From Bradyrhizobium sp. JYMT SZCCT0180 (GTDB taxonomy: Bacteria > Pseudomonadota > Alphaproteobacteria > Rhizobiales > Xanthobacteraceae): DNA of 64,000 bases. How positions within the stretch are numbered: the stretch's first letter is position 1; each line of letters opens with the position of its first letter. Where the stretch lies: NCBI RefSeq assembly GCF_018130165.1, contig NZ_JAFCLZ010000001.1:186001-250000 (forward strand), given 5' to 3'. A program made the translations under genes and the position numbers. Positions 55,386-63,711 of this stretch are shown in pieces. Under the pieces are notes generated by a model. It made no database searches and was not told the DNA's origin. It saw only the letters and a program-made list of their open reading frames with translations.

Positions 55386-55816
55386 GACAGGTGCCGCTCC
55401 CGCGTCGTGATGAAATCCCGGATCGATTGCGGGATCGGGACCGGACGGTGGGATTTCTGATCGGTATAGACCCAGACGATCTCACCGGTCACCAGCGCCT
55501 CGTTGCCTCCCTTGAGAAAGATCGCAAGCTCGAAGGTAAGGCTTGAATTGCCGATCCGCGCCACCCGCGCGCCGACGTCCAACTCCTGGTCGAACAGCAC
55601 CGGCGCCTTGTACTCGATCAGCGATTTGACGACGTGGAAGTCGATGCCGGTCTTTCGGGAGTCGGCATACTGGTCGTAGCCCAGCGCGCGGAAATACTCG
55701 GTGATGGTAGTGTCGAAATAGGTCAGGTAATGCGCGTTGAAGACAACACCCTGCCCGTCGATTTCGGAATAGCGCACCCGAAACGGGTGGAAGAACCAGA
55801 ACTGCTCGCGTGACAT
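55382..55816 (-). CDS. Acyl-CoA thioesterase (4-hydroxybenzoyl-CoA thioesterase family)
   Basis: A 144-residue hot-dog fold protein. The N-terminal VRYSEIDGQGVVFNAHYLTYFD includes the active-site Asp of the family. The rest (about 40-144) forms the central helix and sheet. It hydrolyses acyl-CoA or aryl-CoA thioesters in the cytoplasm. It overlaps the convergent membrane gene by four bases at its end. No adjacent gene suggests a specific substrate. Confidence 0.87.
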   Translation of the reverse strand: MSREQFWFFHPFRVRYSEIDGQGVVFNAHYLTYFDTTITEYFRALGYDQYADSRKTGIDFHVVKSLIEYKAPVLFDQELDVGARVARIGNSSLTFELAIFLKGGNEALVTGEIVWVYTDQKSHRPVPIPQSIRDFITTRERHLS

Positions 55817-55869
55817 TGAATCCCCTGTAGCGCCTCTTACCTGCTCGTCTCTCGCTTACCCTACACGCT

Positions 55870-56304
55870 TTAATCCGTTTCAGTACCGTCCGTCCCAATG
55901 GTCTGCGTCGCGAAAGCGGGCGGGAGTCCATGCAACCGCAGAGCGGCCTTCGCGGCGACCTTGCCGACCTCCCCGCTTGCGCTAACCTTGTAGGTGCAGC
56001 TGTCGTGCGCCAGCTGCAATGCAGTGAACTCGCCTCCATCCTTTACAAAGAGGCGATCCTGCTCCCGACCGCCTTCATCGCGGACCACACCATTATGCGC
56101 GGTATAGCGAGCCGAGGTAACACCGGGATTTTCCGTTACGCTTATGTTCAAAACTGCGTTCTTTATGAAATAGACGTCGATGCCGCCATTGGCCTTGGCG
56201 ATACGATCTATCCAGCAGATCGGGGCCGCAAGGGATGGCATTGCCGTCACAGCCCAGCAGACCGGAATCAGCAAGCAGGCGACGGCAATTGATCTGAAGC
56301 GCAT
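55870..56304 (-). CDS. Exported protein of unknown function
   Basis: A 144-residue protein with a signal peptide (RSIAVACLLIPVCWAVTAMPSLA). The mature region has no recognised domain. Two cysteines (ICWID and DSCTYK) could bond. The ATG at 56304 is preceded by an AGGGAGG-type sequence. It lies between a thioesterase and a metal transporter gene, with no clear link to either. Confidence 0.7.
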   Translation of the reverse strand: MRFRSIAVACLLIPVCWAVTAMPSLAAPICWIDRIAKANGGIDVYFIKNAVLNISVTENPGVTSARYTAHNGVVRDEGGREQDRLFVKDGGEFTALQLAHDSCTYKVSASGEVGKVAAKAALRLHGLPPAFATQTIGTDGTETD

Positions 56305-56395
56305 TGCTGCCTCCCTATCGTTGCCAAATGAAGGCGCCAGTATTGCTCCTCGCGGATAGTATTCTATTCTGCGCCGCGCTCGTCCGGGCTACGGA

Positions 56396-57559
56396 TCACA
56401 GACACGTCACCCGCTCTGCGGCGAGATAGCCGAACAAGAGGCCGAGGCCGAACAGCAGCACGAGGCCGGCCGCGCCGAATTCGATGCCGCGCATGATCAG
56501 CGCGCCGCCGCCTTCGCGGCCGGCGCTGAGGCGCTCGGCGAGGCCTCGCGCGGACACCGCGACGATGGCGATGGTCGCGACCGTGATCGCGGTGCCGAGG
56601 CCCATCACGAAGGTCGCGGCGATGCCGGCCCAGAACAGGCCCTGCGCCAGCGCGAACACGAGAACGAGGATCGCGCCCGAACAGGGCCGCAGGCCTACGG
56701 CGAAGATCGCGCCGAGGCCACGTTGCCAGCCACCGGGACCGGCAAGCTGATCCGGCGTCGGGCCGTGGGAGTGGCCGCAATGCTCGTCATGGACGTGGCC
56801 GTCCGCGTGGGAATGAGCGTCGGCATGAGCGTGCGCGTGGGCATGACCGTGCGCATGGGCGTCTGCGTGCGCGTGGGCATGTTGATGATGTTCATGGTGG
56901 TGATCGTGGTGATGGTGATCGTGGCCATGATTGTGATGATGGCCGGCCGCAGCCGTAGCGGTGGCCATCGCGGGCACCGGCTTGGCCTGCAGCGCGCGCA
57001 TAAAACCGCCGCCCTTGGTCCAGACCAGCCGAGCGCCGAACGCCGCGATCAAAGCGTAGCTCGCGATCTCGATCGCCTTCTCCGCCCCGCACATGGTTTT
57101 TGCGGTGGCGTTGAGCAGCCAGGCGCAGATGCCGACGATCAGCACGGCGACCAGCGCCTGCAGCATCGCGGATGCAAACGACAGCACGATGCCGCGCCGC
57201 GCGGTCTCGTGATTGGCGACCAGATAGGACGAGATGACAGCCTTGCCGTGGCCGGGACCGGCGGCGTGGAAAATCCCGTACGCAAACGAGATCGCCAGCA
57301 GCGTCCAGACCGCCGAGCCATCGGACTTGGCGGCGCGGATGGTCGCCGACATCTCGCGATAGAATTCCGATTGCTTGGCCAGGAGCCAGCCGACGATGCC
57401 GCCGACCTGCGGCTCAGGGGCTTTGGCCGGCCGTGGGCCGCCGAACGGGTTTTGCGCCAGCAGGACGTGCAAGGCGCCGTCGACCGCGACAATGGCGGCG
57501 AGTGCGACGATCCCGATCAGGAGCGCCTGGGCAACGCTGGTGTGGCGCCTCACGGGCAA
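56396..57559 (-). CDS. NicO-type nickel/cobalt transporter with a His-rich loop
   Basis: A 387-residue membrane protein. The signature GPGHGKAVISSYL is near residue 105, and the GLRPCSGAILVL motif is near 283-294. A cytoplasmic or periplasmic loop (about 205-265) holds dozens of His with Ala/Asp, likely a metal buffer. Such proteins export or import nickel, cobalt or zinc. It overlaps the DUF1007 gene by ten bases, so the pair forms a unit. The exact metal is not established. Confidence 0.88.
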   Translation of the reverse strand: MPVRRHTSVAQALLIGIVALAAIVAVDGALHVLLAQNPFGGPRPAKAPEPQVGGIVGWLLAKQSEFYREMSATIRAAKSDGSAVWTLLAISFAYGIFHAAGPGHGKAVISSYLVANHETARRGIVLSFASAMLQALVAVLIVGICAWLLNATAKTMCGAEKAIEIASYALIAAFGARLVWTKGGGFMRALQAKPVPAMATATAAAGHHHNHGHDHHHHDHHHEHHQHAHAHADAHAHGHAHAHAHADAHSHADGHVHDEHCGHSHGPTPDQLAGPGGWQRGLGAIFAVGLRPCSGAILVLVFALAQGLFWAGIAATFVMGLGTAITVATIAIVAVSARGLAERLSAGREGGGALIMRGIEFGAAGLVLLFGLGLLFGYLAAERVTCL

Positions 57560-58185
57560 TCCACCAGTATCTTGTTGGCGTACATGGCGCCGTAGTTCGA
57601 ATTGTCGCCGTTCATAAAGTTGTTTTCGTTGAGCCGCTGCGCATTGGCGGTGCCGTCATTGGGCCTCTGGAATTGCAGCTTGCAGTCGGCGGGCGCGCCG
57701 ACCAGCTTGATCGGGTCCTTCTCCTCGAACTTGAAATCGATGAAGTAGGCCGGATCGAACACTTCCAGCGCGGCCTGTCTGGCCTTGAACGGCGTCTTGG
57801 CGGGCAGCATGAAGTGCAGCGTCAGCGCGTCATTCTTGAATTCGAGATAGTAGTCGACCGGCTCCAAAAACCTCTCCTTCTTGCCGTCGGCCCTGGCGAA
57901 GGTGAAGTAGCCGAATTCCTTCAGCGACTCGATATTGGTCTGCGCCAGCGGCGCCAGTTCCTCACGGCTGTAGACGCCTTTTGTCTTGGTCTCGATGCCC
58001 TGCAACGCATAGGTCGAGAACATGTCGTCAAAGGTCCAGGCGTGGCGCACGCCTGAGATCGAGCCGTCGGGCGCGTAGACCACCTCGCTCTTGGCGGTGA
58101 TCCAGACATGCGGATGCGCCTGGGCAGGGGCAGCGCCGAGGAGTGACACGACGATCAAGCCTAAGAAGCCGAACAGTACACGCAT
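57550..58185 (-). CDS. DUF1007 family periplasmic protein
   Basis: A 211-residue exported protein. The signal peptide (MRVLFGFLGLIVVSLLGAA) precedes AHPHVWI, which starts the DUF1007 region. DUF1007 proteins are commonly encoded beside NicO metal transporters and may pass metal ions to them. The ATG at 58185 starts the signal. The overlap with the transporter gene supports co-translation. The metal is unknown. Confidence 0.85.
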   Translation of the reverse strand: MRVLFGFLGLIVVSLLGAAPAQAHPHVWITAKSEVVYAPDGSISGVRHAWTFDDMFSTYALQGIETKTKGVYSREELAPLAQTNIESLKEFGYFTFARADGKKERFLEPVDYYLEFKNDALTLHFMLPAKTPFKARQAALEVFDPAYFIDFKFEEKDPIKLVGAPADCKLQFQRPNDGTANAQRLNENNFMNGDNSNYGAMYANKILVDCP

Positions 58186-58186
58186 G

Positions 58187-58323
58187 ACGTCGTCCCTGCG
58201 AACGCAGGGACCCATACGCCGTGGCGTCTCTTTTTGGCAGTGTGGCAATGGCGTTCCTTCAAAACAGACATCAGTGGTTATGGGTCCCCGCGCCCGTGCG
58301 CAATTGCGCACTAGGCGGGGACG
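58187..58323. repeat. Degenerate GGGACCCATACGCCG repeat
   Basis: CGTCCCTGCG...GGGACCCATACGCCGTGGCG on the left and GGTTATGGGTCCC...GGCGGGGACG on the right resemble the ends of the element at 54254-54376, though the middle differs. It separates the M3 peptidase stop from the DUF1007 start. Confidence 0.55.
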
Positions 58324-58332
58324 AAGTGGGGC

Positions 58333-60423
58333 TCACGCCGCCTCTGGCGTTTCGAGCAAGCCCCGGCGGCGCAGCAGCGCGTCGGGCTCCGGCTCCCTGC
58401 CGCGGAACGCGACATAGGCATCCTCGGGGTCGCGCGAGCCGCCGGACGAATAGATGTCGTCGTGCAGGCGCCTGGCGGTGGCGGGATCGAAGATGTCGCC
58501 GGCCTCCTCGAAGGCGCCGAACGCGTCGGCGTCCATCACCTCCGACCACATGTAGCTGTAATAGCCCGACGCATAATGGTCGCCGGAGAAGATGTGGCCG
58601 AACTGGGTGGGCCGGTGGCGCAGCGCGATCTCGGCGGGCATGCCGATTTTCTCCAGCTCCGCCTTCTCGAACGCGCCGACGTCGCGGCTGGCTGATGCCG
58701 GCTGGGTGTGGAATTCGAGGTCGATCAGCGCCGAGGAGACGAACTCCACGGTGGCAAAGCCCTGGTTGAATTTGCGCGCGGCCAGGAAGCGGGTGAGCAG
58801 TTCGTCCGGCAGCGGCTCGCCGGTCTGGTAGTGTTTTGCGAACTGCCGCAGCACCTGCGGCTGCTCCTGCCAGTGCTCGTAGAGCTGCGAGGGCAGTTCG
58901 ACGAAGTCGGTGAACACGGACGTGCCCGACAGCGAGGGATAGTTCACGTTGGACAGCATGCCGTGCAGGCCGTGGCCGAACTCGTGGAACAGGGTCCGCG
59001 CGTCATCAGGCGACAGCAGCGACGGCTCGCCGTCGGCGCCCTTGGCGAAATTGCAGACATTGATCACCAGCGGGGCGATCGCGCCGTCGAGCTTCTGCTG
59101 GTCGCGCAGCGAGGTCATCCAGGCGCCGGAGCGCTTGGACGGCCGGGCGAAGTAGTCGCCATAGAACAGCGCCTTGTGCTTGCCGTCGGCGCCCTTGACC
59201 TCCCAGACCCGAACGTCCGGGTGCCAGACCGGGATATCCTTGCGCTCCGAGAACGTGACGCCGAACAGGCGGGTGGCGCAGTCGAAGGCGGCCTCGATCA
59301 TGTGGTCGAGCACCAGATACGGCTTGATCGCGGCGTCGTCGAAATTGGCGCGGACCTGACGCAGCTTTTCGGCGTAGTAGCGCCAGTCCCACGGCGCCAG
59401 CGCGAAATTGCCGCCCTCTTCCGCGATCATGGCCTGCAGCGCGTCGCGGTCGGCGAGCGCCCGGGCCCGCGCCGGCTTCCAGACCCGCTCCAGGAGGCTG
59501 CGCACCGCCTCGGGCGTCTTGGCCATGGAATCTTCCAGGCGGTAGGCGGCATAGGTCGGGTAACCCATGATCTTGGCGGCCTCCTCGCGGAGCCCCAGGA
59601 TCTCCACCACGGTGGCGTTGTTGTCGTTGGCGTTGCCGTTGTCGCCGCGGGCGGTGAAGGCACGGAAGACCTTCTCGCGCAGGTCACGCCGGTCGGAGCT
59701 CTTCAGGAACGGCTCCACGGAAGAGCGCGACAGCGTCACGATCGCCTTGCCGGGCATCCCGCGCGCCTCGGCGGCGGCCTTGGCGGCGGCGACGAAGGCT
59801 TCGGGTAGCCCGCCGCGGTCGTCCTCGCCGAGCTCCATGAACCAGTCCTGCTCATCGCCGAGCAGATGATGGCTGAACGAGGTGCCAAGTTCGGCCAGCC
59901 GCTCGTTGATCTCGGCCCGGCGCGCCTTGGCGGCTTCGTCGAGGCCGGCACCAGCGCGGTGGAAGTTGGTGTAGGTGCGCTCCAGCAGCCGGATCTCCTC
60001 TCCGGTCAGGCCGAGCGCGGCGCGGTTGTGGTGGAGCATGGCGATGCGCCCGAACAGCACCGCGTTCATCATGATCGGATTCCAGTGCCGCGCCATCCTG
60101 GGCGACACTTCCTTGTCGATCTCCAGGATCGCCGGATTGGAGTGCGCCGACACCAGGTCGTAGAACACGGCGGAGACCTTGGAGAGCAGCTTGCCGGAGC
60201 GCTCCAGTGCCGTAACCGTGTTGGCGAAGTCCGGCGCCGCGGGATCGTGGGTGATGGCGGCGACCTCGGCGGCGTGATCGGCAAAGGCCTGCTCGAAGGC
60301 CGGCAGGAAGTGCTCCGGGAGAATTTCGGCAAAGGGCGGCGTCTCGAACGGCGTCTGCCACGGCCGGAGCAGCGGATTTACCGGGGCTTCCGGAGGGGCT
60401 GCATTTTGCTGGGTTTCCGACAT
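58333..60423 (-). CDS. M3 family metallopeptidase (oligopeptidase A/Dcp type)
   Basis: A 696-residue zinc peptidase that degrades short peptides in the cytoplasm. The metal-binding HEFGHGLHG lies near 480-488. The C-terminal YMWSEVMDADAF and YSSGGSRDPEDAYVAFRGREPEPDALL segments fit oligopeptidase A and dipeptidyl carboxypeptidase. The ATG at 60423 (MSETQQNAAPPEAP) is the likely start; the frame upstream to 60540 is basic and not homologous. It has no signal peptide. Confidence 0.92.
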   Translation of the reverse strand: MSETQQNAAPPEAPVNPLLRPWQTPFETPPFAEILPEHFLPAFEQAFADHAAEVAAITHDPAAPDFANTVTALERSGKLLSKVSAVFYDLVSAHSNPAILEIDKEVSPRMARHWNPIMMNAVLFGRIAMLHHNRAALGLTGEEIRLLERTYTNFHRAGAGLDEAAKARRAEINERLAELGTSFSHHLLGDEQDWFMELGEDDRGGLPEAFVAAAKAAAEARGMPGKAIVTLSRSSVEPFLKSSDRRDLREKVFRAFTARGDNGNANDNNATVVEILGLREEAAKIMGYPTYAAYRLEDSMAKTPEAVRSLLERVWKPARARALADRDALQAMIAEEGGNFALAPWDWRYYAEKLRQVRANFDDAAIKPYLVLDHMIEAAFDCATRLFGVTFSERKDIPVWHPDVRVWEVKGADGKHKALFYGDYFARPSKRSGAWMTSLRDQQKLDGAIAPLVINVCNFAKGADGEPSLLSPDDARTLFHEFGHGLHGMLSNVNYPSLSGTSVFTDFVELPSQLYEHWQEQPQVLRQFAKHYQTGEPLPDELLTRFLAARKFNQGFATVEFVSSALIDLEFHTQPASASRDVGAFEKAELEKIGMPAEIALRHRPTQFGHIFSGDHYASGYYSYMWSEVMDADAFGAFEEAGDIFDPATARRLHDDIYSSGGSRDPEDAYVAFRGREPEPDALLRRRGLLETPEAA

Positions 60424-60634
60424 CACAAATCCCGCTTTCGCGCTGAAGCCGCTTCGGGCCCCAGCCTTGTTTTTGACGCGTTTTCCTACCGCGAACCGGT
60501 TATCCACTTCGGCTCGAAAACGCTCTGAATGATGCGTCAATCTATATCACGCGATACGGCATTTTTGGGCCTTTTAAGCTTGATAGTGGGGGCCTTTTCG
60601 GAGAGATTGCGCCCACCCAACAGGACCCGTTTCC

Positions 60635-60895
60635 ATGAGCATGCAGCCTTCTTCCGGCGCCAAGAGCGAGATCATCTGGCCGAGCGTCATCACCGTCATC
60701 TCGGCGGCGATCCTGATCGGCGCCGAGGTGTTCGGCGCGGCGTTCGCCGGCGGCTGGGCGCTCGCGATCCTGCTCGGACTCTCCGACACCGGCGCGCACA
60801 TCCTGCAGGCGGTGATGTTCGGCATCGGCGTCGTGATCATGGTCGGCTTCATCCGCCAAGCTCAGCGCATCGAGCCGTTCTGGAAACGCAGCTGA
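60635..60895 (+). CDS. Small membrane protein of unknown function
   Basis: An 86-residue protein with two hydrophobic helices (about 15-37 and 55-75). No domain is recognised. It lies downstream of the M3 peptidase start on the opposite strand, so the 211-bp gap between them contains divergent promoters. Its ATG is in a reasonable context (AGGACCCGTTTCC before it). Confidence 0.6.
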   Translation: MSMQPSSGAKSEIIWPSVITVISAAILIGAEVFGAAFAGGWALAILLGLSDTGAHILQAVMFGIGVVIMVGFIRQAQRIEPFWKRS

Positions 60896-61194
60896 CGCGC
60901 TGAGCCAGGAAGCTGCTCAAGAAAGCGCTGCGGCACAGGCGCTTTCGCGATTCCACTTCTCACGACACGCTCCGTAATTTCCCCGACAAATCTTAACGGC
61001 TGTTCATGTTTGACGCCGCCAGCGCGCGCTGAGCGACGTCAAGCGACGCGCCGGCGACGTCAAGCGACGCGCTGAGCGCGCTGCTGTAAGCACGCGTTAG
61101 GGAAATTTGCCCACAGCCTAAAAAAAATGTTGCGAAGCGGATTCAAAAGTCTTATTTCCAGCCTTGCCCAATTTCGCACGTGCCTGTGGTCGTG
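60896..61194. repeat. Intergenic region with a tandem 19-bp repeat
   Basis: GCGACGTCAAGCGACGCGC occurs at 61033-61051 and again at 61054-61072, flanked on both sides by CGCGCTGAGCG. The element could be a small expanding repeat or a nucleoid-associated site. No gene is supported in the rest of this part of the gap. Confidence 0.7.
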
Positions 61195-61440
61195 TGTCAG
61201 TCGGTAGGTATCCGGACAAGAGGCCGGACAGCCGCCAAGGGATGAAGAACCGAGGGTCGCTTCATAAGCGGCCAGCATCTCTCTCAAGAGATGCCGTTGA
61301 AGGTCTCTGCATCCTTTGCAACCGTGACTGGCAGCCGGAGGCGAACCGGCGCACCCCGCTCTCAACGGGGGACGCGACTTAAAGCAACGACGGATCGGGC
61401 TTTTTTGGTCTCTACCGGCATTCCAACGCCGGCGCGGGCT
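61195..61440 (+). ncRNA. Candidate speF-type leader RNA upstream of ornithine decarboxylase
   Basis: The 430-bp leader of the decarboxylase gene is rich in stable hairpins: TCCGG/CCGGA near 61210, GCATCTCT-CTCA-AGAGATGC (61275-61294), GCCGG/CCGGC near 61335-61350, and CCCCG/CGGGG (about 61354-61370). Alphaproteobacterial ornithine decarboxylase genes carry a conserved leader, the speF motif, and the segment CTCTGCATCCTTTGCAACCG agrees with my memory of it. This is a recall-based call; a covariance search would decide. Confidence 0.55.
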
Positions 61441-61623
61441 ACTGAAAAGGCTTGTCCTTCATTGCCAGGTGTGCGGGCGGGAAATTCCCAACCAATCCAC
61501 GGCAGCACTATTCGGTCTGAGTCCAAGGCCTAGTCGCGTCTCCATCGTGCGACTGCGCCGAAGCACTTATGGCCGAGATTCACATTTGAACGCGTCCCGT
61601 CGCTGGGCCGTTTGGAGGGTGCT

Positions 61624-62766
61624 ATGACCGAACGTATTCAGGAATTCCTGCGCAACCGCCGCAGCGAGGGCCAGGACACCGAGCCGTGCCTCGTGGTCGA
61701 CCTCGAAGTCGTGCGCGACAATTACCAGACCTTCGCGAAGGCGTTGCCGGACAGCCGCGTGTTCTACGCGGTGAAGGCAAACCCGTCGCCGGAAGTGCTG
61801 GCGCTGCTGGCCTCGATGGGCTCGTGCTTCGACACCGCAACGGTGGCCGAGATCGAAATGGCGCTGGCTGCCGGTGCGACGCCGGACCGCGTCTCCTATG
61901 GCAACACGATCAAGAAGGAGCGCGACATCGCGCGTGCCTTCGCGCTCGGCATTCGCCTGTTCGCGGTCGACTGCGCCGCCGAAGTCGAGAAGGTCGCCCG
62001 TGCTGCGCCCGGCGCCAAGGTGTTCTGCCGCATCCTCTATGATTGCGCCGGCGCCGAATGGCCGCTGTCGCGCAAGTTCGGCTGCGATCCGGAGATGGCG
62101 GTCGACGTGCTCGACCTCGCCAAGCGTCTGGGCCTGGAGCCGTGCGGCATCTCGTTCCATGTCGGCTCGCAGCAGCGCAAGGTGAAGGCGTGGGACCGTG
62201 CCCTGTCGATGGCCTCGTCGGTGTTCCGTGACTGCGCCGAGCGCGGGATCAACCTGTCCATGGTCAACATGGGCGGCGGCTTCCCGACCAAGTACCTCAA
62301 GGACGTTCCTCCGGTCCTGCAATATGGTCGGTCGATCTTCCGCGCGCTGCGCAAGCATTTTGGCAACCAGATCCCGGAAACCATCATCGAGCCGGGACGC
62401 GGCATGGTCGGCAATGCCGGCATCATCGAGACCGAAGTCGTTCTGATCTCCAAGAAGAGCGACGAGGACGAGGTGCGCTGGGTGTATCTCGACATCGGCA
62501 AGTTCGGCGGTCTCGCCGAGACGATGGACGAGTCGATCCGTTACGCCATCCGCACCCCGCATGACGGTGCGGAAATGACGCCGTGCGTGCTCGCAGGCCC
62601 GACCTGCGACAGCGCCGACGTGCTGTACGAGAAGCTGCCGTATCCGCTCCCGGTTACGCTCGAGATCGGCGACAAGCTGCTGATCGAAGGCACCGGCGCC
62701 TATACGTCGACCTACTCGTCGGTGGCGTTCAACGGCATCCCGCCGCTGCGGACCTACCACATCTGA
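61624..62766 (+). CDS. odc: Ornithine/lysine decarboxylase, PLP fold type III (Odc)
   Basis: A 380-residue decarboxylase. PLP-binding K51 (FYAVKANPSPEVL), glycine-rich MGGGFP near 221, and the late CVLAGPTCDSADVL with the substrate-site Cys all match eukaryotic-type ornithine decarboxylase. It makes putrescine (or cadaverine) in polyamine synthesis. The ATG at 61624 follows GGAGGG. Its long structured leader suggests control by polyamines. No homologue of the biosynthetic SpeA-type enzyme is adjacent. Confidence 0.9.
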   Translation: MTERIQEFLRNRRSEGQDTEPCLVVDLEVVRDNYQTFAKALPDSRVFYAVKANPSPEVLALLASMGSCFDTATVAEIEMALAAGATPDRVSYGNTIKKERDIARAFALGIRLFAVDCAAEVEKVARAAPGAKVFCRILYDCAGAEWPLSRKFGCDPEMAVDVLDLAKRLGLEPCGISFHVGSQQRKVKAWDRALSMASSVFRDCAERGINLSMVNMGGGFPTKYLKDVPPVLQYGRSIFRALRKHFGNQIPETIIEPGRGMVGNAGIIETEVVLISKKSDEDEVRWVYLDIGKFGGLAETMDESIRYAIRTPHDGAEMTPCVLAGPTCDSADVLYEKLPYPLPVTLEIGDKLLIEGTGAYTSTYSSVAFNGIPPLRTYHI

Positions 62767-62792
62767 CGTAGCGAGGCGCTGCGCTGTCCTTC

Positions 62793-62913
62793 ACCTCTCC
62801 CGCTTGCGGGGGAGGTCGGCGCGAAGCGCCGGGTGGGGGCTCTCTCCCATCGAAGAGTGCGAATCGCGGAAGCACCCCCACCCCACCCTCCCCCGCAAGC
62901 GCGGGAGAGGGAG
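62793..62913. repeat. Dispersed repeat, CTCTCCCGC...GGGTGGGGGCTCTCTCC family (copy 3)
   Basis: It begins CCTCTCCCGC and ends GCGGGAGAGGGAG, with GGGTGGGGGCTCTCTCC inside. It lies 27 bp after the decarboxylase stop. It closely matches the 51424-51546 copy. It may help end the odc transcript. Confidence 0.82.
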
Positions 62914-62922
62914 TGATAGAGC

Positions 62923-62946
62923 GGAAGCCGGTGCGCCGGCTTTTTC
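62923..62946 (+). terminator. Probable terminator downstream of the decarboxylase gene
   Basis: GAAGCCGG-TGCG-CCGGCTTTTT gives a stable stem ending in a T-run, rightward. It follows the repeat and precedes the acetyltransferase gene. Confidence 0.7.
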
Positions 62947-63014
62947 CAGACATCCAAGTTTTCGAGACAACGCTCCGCGGCGTGATCTGCCGTTGGAGTG
63001 AGGACTGACGTGCC

Positions 63015-63617
63015 ATGACTGCTTTGCGGAAGACCACTGTTGCCCTCACCCCGAATGCCGCTCCGTTCGCGATCCGTGCGGAACGGGCTTCGGACGTCGT
63101 TGCGCGTGAAGCGCTGCTGGATGCCTGCTTTGGCGCAAACCGCCATACCCGCACCTGCCAGCGCCTGCGTGACGAACGTGCGCCCGCCGAAGGCCTTGCC
63201 TTGTCGGCCGTGGCACGAGGGAAGCTCGTGGGCACCGTCCGGTTGTGGCACGTCAGCGCCGGGGGCATCCCGGCGCTCATGCTCGGCCCGCTGGCGGTTG
63301 AGGAATCCTCCCGCAAGCTCGGCGTCGGGGCCGCGCTGATGGACCACGCGCTCGCGGCGGCGACGGCGCGTGGCCATCGCGCGGTGATCCTGCTCGGCGA
63401 CGCGCCCTATTACGTCAGGTTCGGCTTCTCGGCCGAAAAGACCGGCGAGCTGTCGCTGCCGGGCCCGTTCGAGCGCGACCGCCTGCTCGGCCTCGAGCTG
63501 CGCGGGGGCGCGCTCGACGGTGCCTGGGGCATGATCTCGGCGTCCGGCGCGCCAATGTCCAAGGCAAGGGCATCGCGCGCGAAGAAGGCGTTGCAAGCCG
63601 TGCCGCACGCGGCCTGA
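63015..63617 (+). CDS. GNAT-family N-acetyltransferase
   Basis: A 200-residue protein of the GCN5-related acetyltransferase fold. The acetyl-CoA motif RKLGVGAALMDHALAAA (about 96-112) and the LLGDAPYYVRFGF segment match the YhbS-type group. It would acetylate a small molecule or protein. The ATG at 63015 is followed by a mixed N-terminal arm before the fold. Neighbours give no clear substrate. Confidence 0.86.
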   Translation: MTALRKTTVALTPNAAPFAIRAERASDVVAREALLDACFGANRHTRTCQRLRDERAPAEGLALSAVARGKLVGTVRLWHVSAGGIPALMLGPLAVEESSRKLGVGAALMDHALAAATARGHRAVILLGDAPYYVRFGFSAEKTGELSLPGPFERDRLLGLELRGGALDGAWGMISASGAPMSKARASRAKKALQAVPHAA

Positions 63618-63711
63618 GCCGTCGCATCAGAGGGGTTGCGCGGTCCGGCGAAAAGCCCTTAAACCGCGCCAAATCAGCAATTTTCGGATCAGGCCGCAAA
63701 TCGAGGTTCCG

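Noticed and set aside
56723..57595. 290-residue plus-strand frame with Met/Val-rich repeats
   Set aside because: It is the antisense image of the His-rich loop of the NicO transporter. Low-complexity His codons give Met/Val on the other strand.
61242..61382. 46-residue frame in the decarboxylase leader
   Set aside because: It could be a leader peptide but has a poorly spaced ribosome-binding site and spans the hairpins of the proposed RNA. It was not listed as a gene.
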